NCBI RefSeq assembly: GCF_016863475.1
Contig: NZ_BOOY01000002.1
Location: 1 to 64,000 of the forward strand
Origin: Spirilliplanes yamanashiensis
Lineage (GTDB): Bacteria > Actinomycetota > Actinomycetes > Mycobacteriales > Micromonosporaceae
Length of the DNA stretch: 64,000 bases
Reading direction: 5' to 3'
Numbering within the stretch: the first letter of the stretch is position 1; every line of letters starts with the position of its first letter. Of this stretch, positions 9,000-16,968 are shown piece after piece. A model generated the notes under the pieces. That model had not been told where the DNA came from. It did not search any database and saw only the letters and a list, made by a program, of their open reading frames with translations. The translations under genes and the position numbers were made by a program.

Positions 9000-9290
9000 G
9001 TGGAGCTCACCAACTTCCCGGTCGTGCGCGGGCCTGAGGGAGGGCCGTACGCGTGTCCGGTGTGTGGTTTCCTGACGCTCGGCGAGCGAGGCGGCTTCGA
9101 GATCTGCGACGTCTGTTTCTGGGAGGACGACGGGCAGGACGACCCGGATGCGGACGTCGTGCTTGCCGGCCCGAACCGTGGCCTGAGCCTGACCCAGGCC
9201 AGGCGCAACCATCTCGAGTACGGGGCCTGCGACGAGCGGAGCCGCGCGTTCGTCCGGCCACCGACCGACGATGAGATCCCCAAGCGCTGA
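9000..9290 (+). CDS. Small cysteine-rich CPCC-family protein
   Basis: A 96-aa protein with two Cys pairs, YACPVCGF and ICDVCFW, forming a probable zinc knuckle, followed by acidic WEDDGQDDPDAD. This matches the cysteine-rich CPCC family, whose function is unknown; members are often scattered near toxin-immunity or accessory genes. Starts at GTG 80 nt after ychF. The next gene begins about 107 nt downstream on the same strand. Confidence 0.7.
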   Translation: MELTNFPVVRGPEGGPYACPVCGFLTLGERGGFEICDVCFWEDDGQDDPDADVVLAGPNRGLSLTQARRNHLEYGACDERSRAFVRPPTDDEIPKR

Positions 9291-9396
9291 CCTCGCTACG
9301 GCGCCGGAATCCCTGACGGGGGCGACGCCGGACGGGGCGGCGGGGCGCCGAATCCGGGGAGCGGGCGTCCCCACCGGACGGGCATACTCCCAGCGC

Positions 9397-9831
9397 ATGA
9401 AGGAGCCGTTCGCCCTGGGGCGTGCTGACGCCGCCCGATGGACCGTCCACCCGCCTCAGGATCCGTACGGCGACGGCTACGTGTACACGGTGGCCACAGA
9501 GTTGCACACCCCTGGCATGACGGCTGTGACGGTCGCCGAGGTCGACGGGTTGGTCGCCGGTTCCGGGTCGACGCTGGCCGGCTTCGTGGAGAGCCTTGCG
9601 GCTGACTGGACCGGCTGGGACGGCGTCCGCACGTGGCAGTCGATGGAGCGGCACCTCGTCGTCGATGCCCGGCACCGACGGCGCGGGTACGTGTCGCTCG
9701 GCGTGACGCTGCGGGAACCTGGCCAGGACGCGGATGACACCGCCTGGTCGGCGCGCGCGGTGTTCGTTGTTGAGGCCGGGGAGGAGATGACCCGGCTTGC
9801 CGCGGAGCTGAGCCACCTGCTCCGACCGTGA
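9397..9831 (+). CDS. Conserved hypothetical protein (DUF6228-like)
   Basis: A soluble 144-aa protein with no signal peptide. It has an alternating strand pattern (YGYVYTVATELHT.GMTAVTV; RHLVVDARHRRRGYVSLGV) and a conserved-looking FVESLAADW..W.G.R.W. It resembles DUF6228 proteins, but that family has no known role. The ATG at 9397 is favoured over upstream in-frame ATG 9271, since the intervening 42 residues are low-complexity and a CATACT box lies 8 nt before it. Confidence 0.6.
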   Translation: MKEPFALGRADAARWTVHPPQDPYGDGYVYTVATELHTPGMTAVTVAEVDGLVAGSGSTLAGFVESLAADWTGWDGVRTWQSMERHLVVDARHRRRGYVSLGVTLREPGQDADDTAWSARAVFVVEAGEEMTRLAAELSHLLRP

Positions 9832-9992
9832 CCTGCCGTGGCCGCGTGGCCCTCGACCGACGACGCTGTCCGCGGCGTCGTGGGTGACGGGCAGGCTGAG
9901 CAGGGCGGGACGCCACGCCGTCGCCGCGGCGGCGGGCCGGCGTCTGACCGGCCGCCGCGTGTCCCCCGGGCGGGCGCGGCCGTTGGGGACGC

Positions 9993-10745
9993 GTGACGAC
10001 ATCTGTGGAGAGCCGCCCGGCGGCGCGGCCCGTGACGGCGGCGCTGGCCGGGACGTTCATCGCCGGGTGCGCCGCGGTCGCGCTCGTCGCCGCGCTCGCG
10101 CCGGGGCTCATGAAGAGCGTGCGCGCCGGCTCGGCGTACACGTCGTACTGGCCGGGTTATGCCTCCTACTACCTGTGGGCGCTGCTGCCGTTCCTCGGCG
10201 GCCTCGCCCTCGCGGGCCTGGTCCTGGCGGTCCGGCCGCGGCTCGGCCGGCCGGCGGCCGCCGTGTCGGCGGTGCTGGCCGCGCAGGCCGCGGGCTTCGG
10301 CGCGGTGGCGGTGCGGGACTGGTTCAACATGGCCGGCGCCGGGCCCGGCCTGCGGCAGAGCAGCCTGGCGCTGGTGGTGGGCTTCGCCGCGGTGGTGGCG
10401 ATCGCCGCCGCCGTGGCCGGCTGCGCCGCCGTCGCCGTGCTGTGGCGGGAACCGGCGGCGGGCTGGCGCGGCGCAGGGCCGCGCCGGCCGGCGTGGGTCG
10501 TCGCGGGCGTCGCGGTGGCCATGGCGCTGCCGCCGGTGCTGACCGCGGCCGTCGGCCAGTCGGACGTCACCACGCTCGGCCAGCTCGCCCTCACCTACGG
10601 CCTGCCGTGGGGCGGCGGGCTGGCGCTGGCGGGCTGGCTCGGCCGGCGCGGCCGGATCGCGGTGCTGGTCACGATCGGGCTGTCGGTCGCCCTGGTGGCG
10701 AGCCGGTTCGCCGTCGCGTACCTGCGGTACGTCTCCGGCGACTAG
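9993..10745 (+). CDS. Polytopic membrane protein of unknown function
   Basis: A 250-aa protein with about seven predicted membrane helices separated by short charged loops, including a YASYYLWALLPFLGGLALAG helix. No family motif recognised. The start is GTG; an MTTSVESRPAARPV cytoplasmic N-terminus precedes the first helix. The 160 nt upstream hold no gene. Confidence 0.65.
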   Translation: MTTSVESRPAARPVTAALAGTFIAGCAAVALVAALAPGLMKSVRAGSAYTSYWPGYASYYLWALLPFLGGLALAGLVLAVRPRLGRPAAAVSAVLAAQAAGFGAVAVRDWFNMAGAGPGLRQSSLALVVGFAAVVAIAAAVAGCAAVAVLWREPAAGWRGAGPRRPAWVVAGVAVAMALPPVLTAAVGQSDVTTLGQLALTYGLPWGGGLALAGWLGRRGRIAVLVTIGLSVALVASRFAVAYLRYVSGD

Positions 10746-10746
10746 G

Positions 10747-10752
10747 TAGGTT
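10747..10752 (+). promoter_or_regulatory. Putative leaderless -10 box (TAGGTT)
   Basis: TAGGTT, 6 nt before the ATG of the VOC protein, lying just after the TAG stop of the preceding gene. Confidence 0.45.
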
Positions 10753-10758
10753 CGCCCC

Positions 10759-11130
10759 ATGGCAACGCACTGGACCCTCGGCTGCGACGCCGCCGACCCG
10801 CACCGGCTCGCAAACTTCTGGGCGGACGCCCTCGGCTACGTCCCCGAACCCGGCTACGACGACCCCGACGGCGCCTCCATCGTCGACCCGGACGGCCGCG
10901 GCCCGGCGATCAGCTTCCTGCGCGTGCCGGAGGGCAAGACCGCCAAGAACCGCATGCACATCGACGTCCGCGTCGGCGGCGACGGGCCCGACCGGGAAGA
11001 CCGCATCCGCGCGCGGGCGGCGGGCCTGGTCGCCGCCGGGGCCACCGTCGTGCGGGACGAGTGGTACGGCGGCCAGTTCGGCCACGTCGTCATGCTCGAC
11101 CCGGAGGGCAACGAGTTCTGCGTGGCGTGA
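10759..11130 (+). CDS. VOC-family (glyoxalase-like) protein
   Basis: A 123-aa single-module vicinal-oxygen-chelate protein: HWTLGCDAADPHRLANFW at the N-terminus, MHIDV in the middle and FGHVVMLDPEGNEFCV at the C-terminus, the usual signature of glyoxalase/bleomycin-resistance-like proteins. The end strand carries the expected metal/substrate Glu. Function may be dioxygenase-, lyase- or binding-type; the sequence does not decide. It ends 18 nt before the convergent HIRAN gene. Confidence 0.8.
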   Translation: MATHWTLGCDAADPHRLANFWADALGYVPEPGYDDPDGASIVDPDGRGPAISFLRVPEGKTAKNRMHIDVRVGGDGPDREDRIRARAAGLVAAGATVVRDEWYGGQFGHVVMLDPEGNEFCVA

Positions 11131-11148
11131 CGCCGACTACGTCATTCG

Positions 11149-12282
11149 TCAGCGGCAGCCGGGGCACCGTTGCGGCTTGCGCCCGCGGGTGACCTGGCGG
11201 TCGAAGCTGGCACCGCAGGCGGCGCAGGTGAGTGCCTCGACCACGGTCCGGCTGGGCGCCGCCCGCGGCGGGCGTGCGGGCCGCGGTGCGCCGGCACTCT
11301 CGTTCGTGAGCTTGGCCCGGTAGGCGGCGGCTCGTCTGTTCAGGTCGTCGACGGCTTCCGGCCGCGCGCAATCCGAGCCGTACAGGCTCAGTCCTCGTTC
11401 GGTCCACCAGAGGGCCTTCGCCCATTCCTTCGCCTTCTGCTGGCGAATGGCCATCTGCCGGTACGTGTCGAGGATCGGTACCTTGCCGAACTTGGTGAGC
11501 AGCGCGTCCCGGATGCCGTCCATCTCGGCATCGTGCTGGATGCACGTGTCGTCGTAATCCTGCAGTGCCGACGAGAAAGCGTCCCTGGAACGGTAGAGAC
11601 GATCTTCCAGCTCGCAGAACATGAAGTGACGGTCGATCGGGTTGGGATCGTCCTTCAGGAGCCGCCGCAACGAGCCGATCGCCGGGACCGGGTCCGCCGG
11701 CAGTCGCTGCAGCCACGACAGGTCGTAGGAGTCGTCCTGCGCGTCGGTGAGGAGGGCTTCGGTGAGCCCCGTGCGCATGGCGCCGCGCATCGACGCGACG
11801 GGAGGCGGCACGACCGGGGCGAGGCCGAAGTCGGCCGGATCGTGTGACATCCAGACGCCGAGGAAGCCGGGGCCGTCGTTCCGGACGCCTCCGCCGACGA
11901 TGACGCCACGGAGGGCGATGGACCGGCCCTCGCGGGCCTGCAGCGCGAGCAGGCCCGTGCGGTAGGCGGCCGCGTCCTCGCGCGACAGGTGCCCGACCTG
12001 CATTCCGTCGATCCAGACCGAGATCGCGTTGTCGTCGTGCGGGTTGTCCGTCTCGGCGACGAGAACCGCCTGGATGTCGTGGCGGACGCGTTCGGTCCGC
12101 CGCCCGCCCACCGCCCGCCAGAGCGCTTCCTGGTAATAGCTCTCGCCGACGACCTCGAGATCGTGACTGCCGTCGTAGAGAACGACGTCGAGAGTTGTGT
12201 TCGGGCTCCGCGGTTCCTGATCGGCCGGCGCCGGAGAAGCATCGGTTCGTCGGCGATTCAGCAGCCGTTGCAGAAATCCCAT
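11149..12282 (-). CDS. HIRAN-domain protein with C-terminal zinc ribbon
   Basis: A 377-aa soluble protein. Residues about 36-115 match the HIRAN domain (LEVVGESYYQEAL, ETDNPHDDNAISVWIDG..VGHLSR), a module that recognises DNA 3' ends in eukaryotic HLTF. A helical middle region follows. The last 30 residues form a zinc ribbon (CAACGASF...CPGC) set off by an Arg/Pro-rich linker. It is a stand-alone protein without helicase or nuclease motifs. It may bind damaged DNA or RNA; no partner is encoded nearby. Confidence 0.72.
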   Translation of the reverse strand: MGFLQRLLNRRRTDASPAPADQEPRSPNTTLDVVLYDGSHDLEVVGESYYQEALWRAVGGRRTERVRHDIQAVLVAETDNPHDDNAISVWIDGMQVGHLSREDAAAYRTGLLALQAREGRSIALRGVIVGGGVRNDGPGFLGVWMSHDPADFGLAPVVPPPVASMRGAMRTGLTEALLTDAQDDSYDLSWLQRLPADPVPAIGSLRRLLKDDPNPIDRHFMFCELEDRLYRSRDAFSSALQDYDDTCIQHDAEMDGIRDALLTKFGKVPILDTYRQMAIRQQKAKEWAKALWWTERGLSLYGSDCARPEAVDDLNRRAAAYRAKLTNESAGAPRPARPPRAAPSRTVVEALTCAACGASFDRQVTRGRKPQRCPGCR

Positions 12283-12445
12283 TCGGGCATGGTGGCAAGC
12301 ACGGCATCGGCCGTGCCATGGGGCGGATGGACGGATCCGGCGGCGAACAGGCCGACCTGTGCGGCGGCCCGTTCAGGTCCGATCGGAACCCTCGTCGGGT
12401 ACGGCGTTCGTCATATTCGCTGGACCTCGAGTCGGGATGAGGTTC

Positions 12446-12451
12446 TAGCGT
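12446..12451 (+). promoter_or_regulatory. Putative leaderless -10 box (TAGCGT)
   Basis: TAGCGT, 7 nt before the GTG start of the MFS gene at 12459. Confidence 0.45.
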
Positions 12452-12458
12452 TGCCGAG

Positions 12459-13814
12459 GTGACCACCACGACGACCCCCGCCGCCCCGCCCGCCGGTCTG
12501 TTCTCCCGCCCCTACGTCCTGGCCACCCTCGGCTCGTCGGGGCTGGTGTTCCTGGCCGCGTTCGAGGCGCTGGCGGTCACCACCATCATGCCGGTCATCA
12601 CGGCGGAGCTGGACGGGCGGGCGCTGTACTCGCTGGCGTTCTCCGCGACCATGGCCGCCGGCGTGGTGGGGATGGTGGCGGCCGGGGCGTGGTCGGATCG
12701 GCGGGGGCCGGACCGGCCGTTGCTGGTGGCGGTGGCGGTGTTCGCGCTGGGGCTGGTGGCGGCCGGGGTGGCGCCGTCGATGGGGGTGTTCGTGGGGGCC
12801 CGGTTCCTGCAGGGGCTGGGCGGGGGTGGCATCACCGTCGCGCTGTACGTGGTGGTGGGGCGGGCGTACCCGGGTGTGCTGCACCCGCGGATCTTCGGGT
12901 TGTTCGCGGCGGCGTGGGTGGTGCCGTCGATGGTGGGGCCGTTCGCGGCGGGGGTGGTCGCGGACTCGGTGGGCTGGCGGTGGGTGTTCCTGGGGGTGCT
13001 CGTGCTGGTCGCCGGCGCGACCGCCCTCATTCTGCCCGTACTGGGCGGGGGCGGCGGGTCGGCCGAGCCGCGGGCGGGGGACGGGCGGCGGATCGTCGCG
13101 GCCGTGGTGGTGGCGGGGGCGGCGGTCGCGCTGAGCGTGTGGGGTGGGCGGTGGCCGTGGCTGGTGCCGCCGGTGGCGGTGGCGGTGATCGTGGTGGCGG
13201 TGCGGCCGTTGCTGCCGGTCGGGACCTTCCGGGCGCGGCGGGGGCTGCCCGCGGTGGTGCTGCTGTGCGCGGTCGCCGGGGCGACGTTCTTCAGCACCGA
13301 GGTGTACCTGCCGCTGCTGCTGCACGACGTGCACGGCCTGCCGACGTGGCTGTCCGGGGTGACGCTGACGGCGGGCGCGGTGTCGTGGGCGGCCGCGTCG
13401 CACGTGCAGGGGCGGCTGAGGGAGACCGGGCACGCGGCGGTGATCCGCACGGGTGCGGTGCTGCTGGCGGCGGGGGTGGCGGCGGAGCTGGCGGTGGCGG
13501 CGTTCACCCTGCACCCGGCGCTGGCGGCGGTGGGGTGGCTGTTCGCGGGCGGCGGCATGGGGCTGATGTACCCGCGGGTCAGCACGCTGGTGCTGGCGGT
13601 GTCGGCGCCGGGCGAGGAGGGTTTCAACGCGGCGGCGCGCAGCATCTCCGACGCGGTCGGGGCGAGCGTGGCGCTGGCGCTGGCCGGGTTGCTGTTCACC
13701 CGGCTGGGGACGGTGAGCACGTGGGCGTCGTTCACGGGCACGCTGACGTTCTGCACGGTGGTGGCGCTGAGCGTGATCGCCGTGGCGGGCCGGGTCGGGG
13801 ACGAGAAAAGGTGA
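12459..13814 (+). CDS. MFS drug/metabolite exporter
   Basis: A 451-aa major-facilitator protein with about 12-14 helices. It has an acidic residue in helix 1 (FLAAFEALAVTTIMPVI), the loop 2-3 signature GAWSDRRGPDRPLL, and GARFLQGLGGGGIT in the fourth helix, all typical of proton-antiport DHA-type exporters. Substrate unknown. The downstream DGPF/ECF sigma pair on the same strand, 72 nt away, is probably a separate unit. Confidence 0.85.
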   Translation: MTTTTTPAAPPAGLFSRPYVLATLGSSGLVFLAAFEALAVTTIMPVITAELDGRALYSLAFSATMAAGVVGMVAAGAWSDRRGPDRPLLVAVAVFALGLVAAGVAPSMGVFVGARFLQGLGGGGITVALYVVVGRAYPGVLHPRIFGLFAAAWVVPSMVGPFAAGVVADSVGWRWVFLGVLVLVAGATALILPVLGGGGGSAEPRAGDGRRIVAAVVVAGAAVALSVWGGRWPWLVPPVAVAVIVVAVRPLLPVGTFRARRGLPAVVLLCAVAGATFFSTEVYLPLLLHDVHGLPTWLSGVTLTAGAVSWAAASHVQGRLRETGHAAVIRTGAVLLAAGVAAELAVAAFTLHPALAAVGWLFAGGGMGLMYPRVSTLVLAVSAPGEEGFNAAARSISDAVGASVALALAGLLFTRLGTVSTWASFTGTLTFCTVVALSVIAVAGRVGDEKR

Positions 13815-13886
13815 GCGGGGCTGTCGATCCGGTGGCCGGTCGTTCGTGTAGACGGTGACAAGAGCCCACCACGACGGGAGCCGATC

Positions 13887-14231
13887 ATGAACCAGTACCT
13901 GCTCAGCGTGTACCAGCCCGACGGGGAGATCCCGGAGCAGGCCGTGCTCGACCGGGCGATGGCCGACCTGGGCCGCATCGCCCAGGAGGCGCAGGCCGCG
14001 GGGGCGTGGGTGTTCACCCACGGGCTGCACCCCGCCGACACCGCCACCGTCGTCACCGTGCGCGGCGGCGACGAGCTGATCACCGACGGCCCGTACCTGG
14101 AGGGCAAGGAGCACGTCGGCGGCTTCTGGGTGATCCGGGCCGAGGACCTCGACGGCGCGCTGGTGTGGGCGCGGAAGATCGGGGCGGCGCTGTCGCCGCT
14201 GCCCATCGAGATCCGGCCGATCGCGGGCTGA
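13887..14231 (+). CDS. YCII/DGPF-domain protein, partner of ECF42 sigma factor
   Basis: A 114-aa YCII-related protein with the diagnostic block DGPYLEGKEHVGGFWVI. Such DGPF proteins are encoded next to ECF42 sigma factors and are thought to be their targets or partners. It precedes the sigma gene by only 11 nt, so the two form an operon. A GACGGGAG site lies before the ATG. Confidence 0.85.
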   Translation: MNQYLLSVYQPDGEIPEQAVLDRAMADLGRIAQEAQAAGAWVFTHGLHPADTATVVTVRGGDELITDGPYLEGKEHVGGFWVIRAEDLDGALVWARKIGAALSPLPIEIRPIAG

Positions 14232-14242
14232 CGTCGGTCCCG

Positions 14243-15448
14243 ATGAACCTGGAGGACGTCTACCGCGCCGAGTACGGCCGAGCCGTGGCCGTGCTCAACC
14301 GGGCGCTGGGTGACCTGGACCTGGCCGAGGAGGCCGTCCAGGAGGCGTTCGCGGCGGCGGTCACCGCGTGGGAGCGCGCGGGGCCGCCGCCCAGCCCGGC
14401 GGGCTGGATCATCACGACCGCCCGGAACCGGGCCATCGACCGGCTGCGCCGCGAGGCGACCCGGGAGGCCCGGCACGCCGAGGCGGCGCTGCTGCACGCC
14501 CGCGACGCACCACCCGAGGAGGGCGCCGTGCCCGACGACCGGCTCCGGCTCATCTTCACCTGCTGCCACCCGGCGCTCGCCGTGCCCGCCCAGGTGGCGC
14601 TCACCCTGCGGCTGCTGGGCGGGCTGACCACACCCGAGATCGCCCGGGCGTTCCTCACCGGCGAGGCCACGATGGCGCAGCGGATCGTGCGGGCCAAGGC
14701 GAAGATCCGCCTCGCCGGCATCCCGTACCGGGTGCCGCACGAGGCCGACCTGCCCGCCCGGGTCCGCGCGGTGCTCACGGTCGTCTACCTGATCTTCAAC
14801 GAGGGGTACGTGGCCGGCAGCGGCCCCGACCTGACCCGCGAGGACCTGTGCGCGGAGGCGATCCGGCTGGGCCGGCTGCTGGTCGAGCTGATGCCCGACG
14901 AGCCGGAGGCGCTGGGACTGCTGGCGCTCATGCTGCTGACGGCGTCGCGGCGGCCCGCGCGCACCGGCCCGGGCGGCGAGCTGGTGCCGCTGGCGGAGCA
15001 GGACCGCTCGCGGTGGGACGCCGCGCTGATCGCCGAGGGCCAGGACCTGGTGCGGCGCTGCCTGCGGCGGGGCCGGCCGGGCCCGTACCAGATCCAGGCC
15101 GCGATGGCCGCCGTGCACAGCGACGCGCCCGCGGCCGCGGCCACCGACTGGATCCAGGTGGTGCGGCTGTACGACCAGCTGATGACCGTCGCGCCGAGCC
15201 CGGTGGTGGAGCTGAACCGGGCGGTGGCGGTGGCCGAGGTGGCGGGGCCCGCGGCGGGGCTGGCGCTCGTCGACGCCCTCGACCTGGCCGACCGGCACCT
15301 CTTTCACGCGATCCGCGCGGACCTGCTGCGCCGCCTCGGACGCGCGGCGGAGGCGGCCGCGGCGTACGACGAGGCGATCGCGTGGGCCGGCAACGACGCG
15401 GAGCGCGCGTTCCTGGCGCGGCGGCGGGCCGGGCTAGCCGCCGAGTAG
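14243..15448 (+). CDS. ECF42-type sigma factor with C-terminal TPR-like extension
   Basis: RNA polymerase sigma factor of the extracytoplasmic-function group. The N-terminal 180 residues hold sigma region 2 (VYRAEYGRAVAVLNRALGD, GWIITTARNRAIDRLRRE) and region 4 (VALTLRLLGGLTTPEIARAFL). The remaining ~220 residues are a helical TPR-like extension (FNEGYVAGSG, LNRAVAVAEVAGP), the hallmark of ECF42. No anti-sigma factor is nearby, as expected; control is thought to act through the extension. 401 aa. Its 3' end overlaps the convergent YdeI-like gene by 15 nt. Confidence 0.9.
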   Translation: MNLEDVYRAEYGRAVAVLNRALGDLDLAEEAVQEAFAAAVTAWERAGPPPSPAGWIITTARNRAIDRLRREATREARHAEAALLHARDAPPEEGAVPDDRLRLIFTCCHPALAVPAQVALTLRLLGGLTTPEIARAFLTGEATMAQRIVRAKAKIRLAGIPYRVPHEADLPARVRAVLTVVYLIFNEGYVAGSGPDLTREDLCAEAIRLGRLLVELMPDEPEALGLLALMLLTASRRPARTGPGGELVPLAEQDRSRWDAALIAEGQDLVRRCLRRGRPGPYQIQAAMAAVHSDAPAAAATDWIQVVRLYDQLMTVAPSPVVELNRAVAVAEVAGPAAGLALVDALDLADRHLFHAIRADLLRRLGRAAEAAAAYDEAIAWAGNDAERAFLARRRAGLAAE

Positions 15449-15874
15449 GGCGGCCAGCACCTTCTCGACGCGGCGCTGCCGGGTGGCGTCGGTCTTCGCG
15501 CCGGTGACGGACTCGGCGTGGGCCCGCTGCCGGCTGTACGACAGCCGCTCGAAGGCGGCCTTGGCGTCCGGGTGGTCGGCGAGCGCGGCGGCCAGGTCGG
15601 GCGGCACCTCGACGACGCGTTCGGCGGTGTCGAGTTCGAGCGTCACGTCGACCTCGTCGCCCGCGGCGAGGCCGGCGGCGGCCCGGTTGGCGGCGCTGAC
15701 GCCCAGCCAGAACTCGCCGTCGTAGACCGCGACGGTGTTCCGGTAGGTGTGCCCGCCGACGGTGACGGTGACCGGCGGCTTGCGGCCGTGGCCCAGCGCC
15801 TCGACGACGGCGGGCGGCACGCGGAAGCCGGTGGTGGTGCCGCCGGTCGCCTCCAGGACAGCGCGGAACTGCAT
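15434..15874 (-). CDS. YdeI/OmpD-associated-like protein (DUF1905)
   Basis: A 146-aa soluble protein: an N-terminal DUF1905 beta-barrel (MQFRAVLEATGGTTTGFRVP, VGGHTYRNTVAVYDGEFWLGV) and a C-terminal helical YdeI-type segment (ALADHPDAKAAFERLSYSRQ, RRVEKVLAAL). Function unknown. The ATG is preceded by a TAGGCT box 6 nt away. Convergent with and overlapping the ECF42 sigma gene. Confidence 0.8.
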   Translation of the reverse strand: MQFRAVLEATGGTTTGFRVPPAVVEALGHGRKPPVTVTVGGHTYRNTVAVYDGEFWLGVSAANRAAAGLAAGDEVDVTLELDTAERVVEVPPDLAAALADHPDAKAAFERLSYSRQRAHAESVTGAKTDATRQRRVEKVLAALLGG

Positions 15875-15880
15875 CCGTGC

Positions 15881-15886
15881 AGCCTA
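15881..15886 (-). promoter_or_regulatory. Putative leaderless -10 box (TAGGCT)
   Basis: TAGGCT, 6 nt before the ATG at 15874. Its first three bases are the TAG stop of the small gene just upstream, the third such case in the window. Confidence 0.4.
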
Positions 15887-16081
15887 GGGGCGGGCGTCCG
15901 CCATGTCGCCCCCGACGTCGCCGGGGTCGTCGAGCTGGTGGCCGGTGTCGTCGACCACGCCGGGCGCCATGCTGCCGCCGTGCGCGTCCTGCGGGTCGAG
16001 GCCCGCCTCGTGCGGGTCCGCCGGTGCGGCCTCCTGGGCCTGGCGGGCGGTCTCGGGATCGGGGTCCAGGTGATCGGTCAT
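15884..16081 (-). CDS. Small acidic hypothetical protein
   Basis: A 65-aa protein rich in Asp, Glu, Pro and Gly (MTDHLDPDPETARQAQEA...), with no membrane segment and a very acidic charge; probably disordered. The open frame continues upstream antisense to other signals, so the start at 16081 is my choice from its typical MTD start. No family recognised. It ends 9 nt before the YdeI-like start. Confidence 0.45.
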   Translation of the reverse strand: MTDHLDPDPETARQAQEAAPADPHEAGLDPQDAHGGSMAPGVVDDTGHQLDDPGDVGGDMADARP

Positions 16082-16247
16082 GCCGGTCGGATTACCCCGG
16101 GGCCGCGGCGTTGATGCCGCCGGCGGTGGATGGTCCGACCCGCCGCCTTCACGGGGGAGAGAGGCGACGGGCCGGATCCTGCCCTGGACATCGGGCCGTC
16201 GCGGGCGGACCTGAAGGCGGGACCTCAACCGCACCCGGAGGGGACCC

Positions 16248-16964
16248 TCACCGCTCCGGGCGCAGCACGAACACGGCCCAGCCGAGGCGGCCGCGCTCGT
16301 GCGCCAGGTAGCGGCGGCGGCTCTCGTCGAGCAGCACCCGGGCGTCCGGGGCGCGCTTGTCGCCCGCGTGGGCGTCGAGCCAGGTGCGCAGCGTCCACCA
16401 CTGCCCGGCGACGTAGCGGTCCCAGCTGTCGGCGTCGGCCGCGACCATCTCGACCAGGTCGGCGCCGGCCAGGTCGAACGCGTCGAGCAGGCCGTCCAGG
16501 CTCTGGTACGGGGAGTCCTCCGGCCGATCGCCGGTCCAGAACGGCTCGCCGATGAGCAGCACCCCGGTGCTGCGGACGGCGGGCCGCAGCAGCTCGATGG
16601 CGCCGGTGACGCCCCCGGCGACGGCGGTCGTGGCGAGGCACGCGGCGACGTGGTAGCCGCCCGGCTCGGGGTGGTAGCCGGCCGGTTCGCCGTGCCCGAT
16701 GCGCACCCGGTCGGCGACGCCCAGCTCGGCGGCGCGGCTGCGGGCGGCGGCCACGAACAGCTCACTGTGCTCGACGCCGACCCCGCGCGCCCCGTACGCC
16801 TGCGCCCACCGGCACAGCACCTCGCCCTTGCCGCAGGCCAGCTCGAGGACGCAGGAGTCGCGGCCCACGCCGACGATGGCGCCCAGGTCCAGCAGCTTGG
16901 CGTCGGACAGCGGGTGCAGGAGGCGGTGGCCCTCCGCGGCGAGCTCGAGCAGGGAACGGGACAT
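16248..16964 (-). CDS. SAM-dependent class I methyltransferase
   Basis: A 238-aa Rossmann-fold methyltransferase. Motif I is VLELACGKGEVL, followed by the acidic end of strand 2 (VGVEHSELF) and a post-I region RVRIGHGEP. The substrate is not evident. Its ATG lies 4 nt downstream of the stop of the Tat esterase gene on the same strand, so the two are likely cotranscribed. Confidence 0.8.
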   Translation of the reverse strand: MSRSLLELAAEGHRLLHPLSDAKLLDLGAIVGVGRDSCVLELACGKGEVLCRWAQAYGARGVGVEHSELFVAAARSRAAELGVADRVRIGHGEPAGYHPEPGGYHVAACLATTAVAGGVTGAIELLRPAVRSTGVLLIGEPFWTGDRPEDSPYQSLDGLLDAFDLAGADLVEMVAADADSWDRYVAGQWWTLRTWLDAHAGDKRAPDARVLLDESRRRYLAHERGRLGWAVFVLRPER

Positions 16965-16968
16965 CAGG

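Noticed and set aside
6452-9283. 943-codon minus-strand frame antisense to ychF
   Set aside because: Only its last 419 codons (from 7711) look like protein; the rest mirrors ychF.
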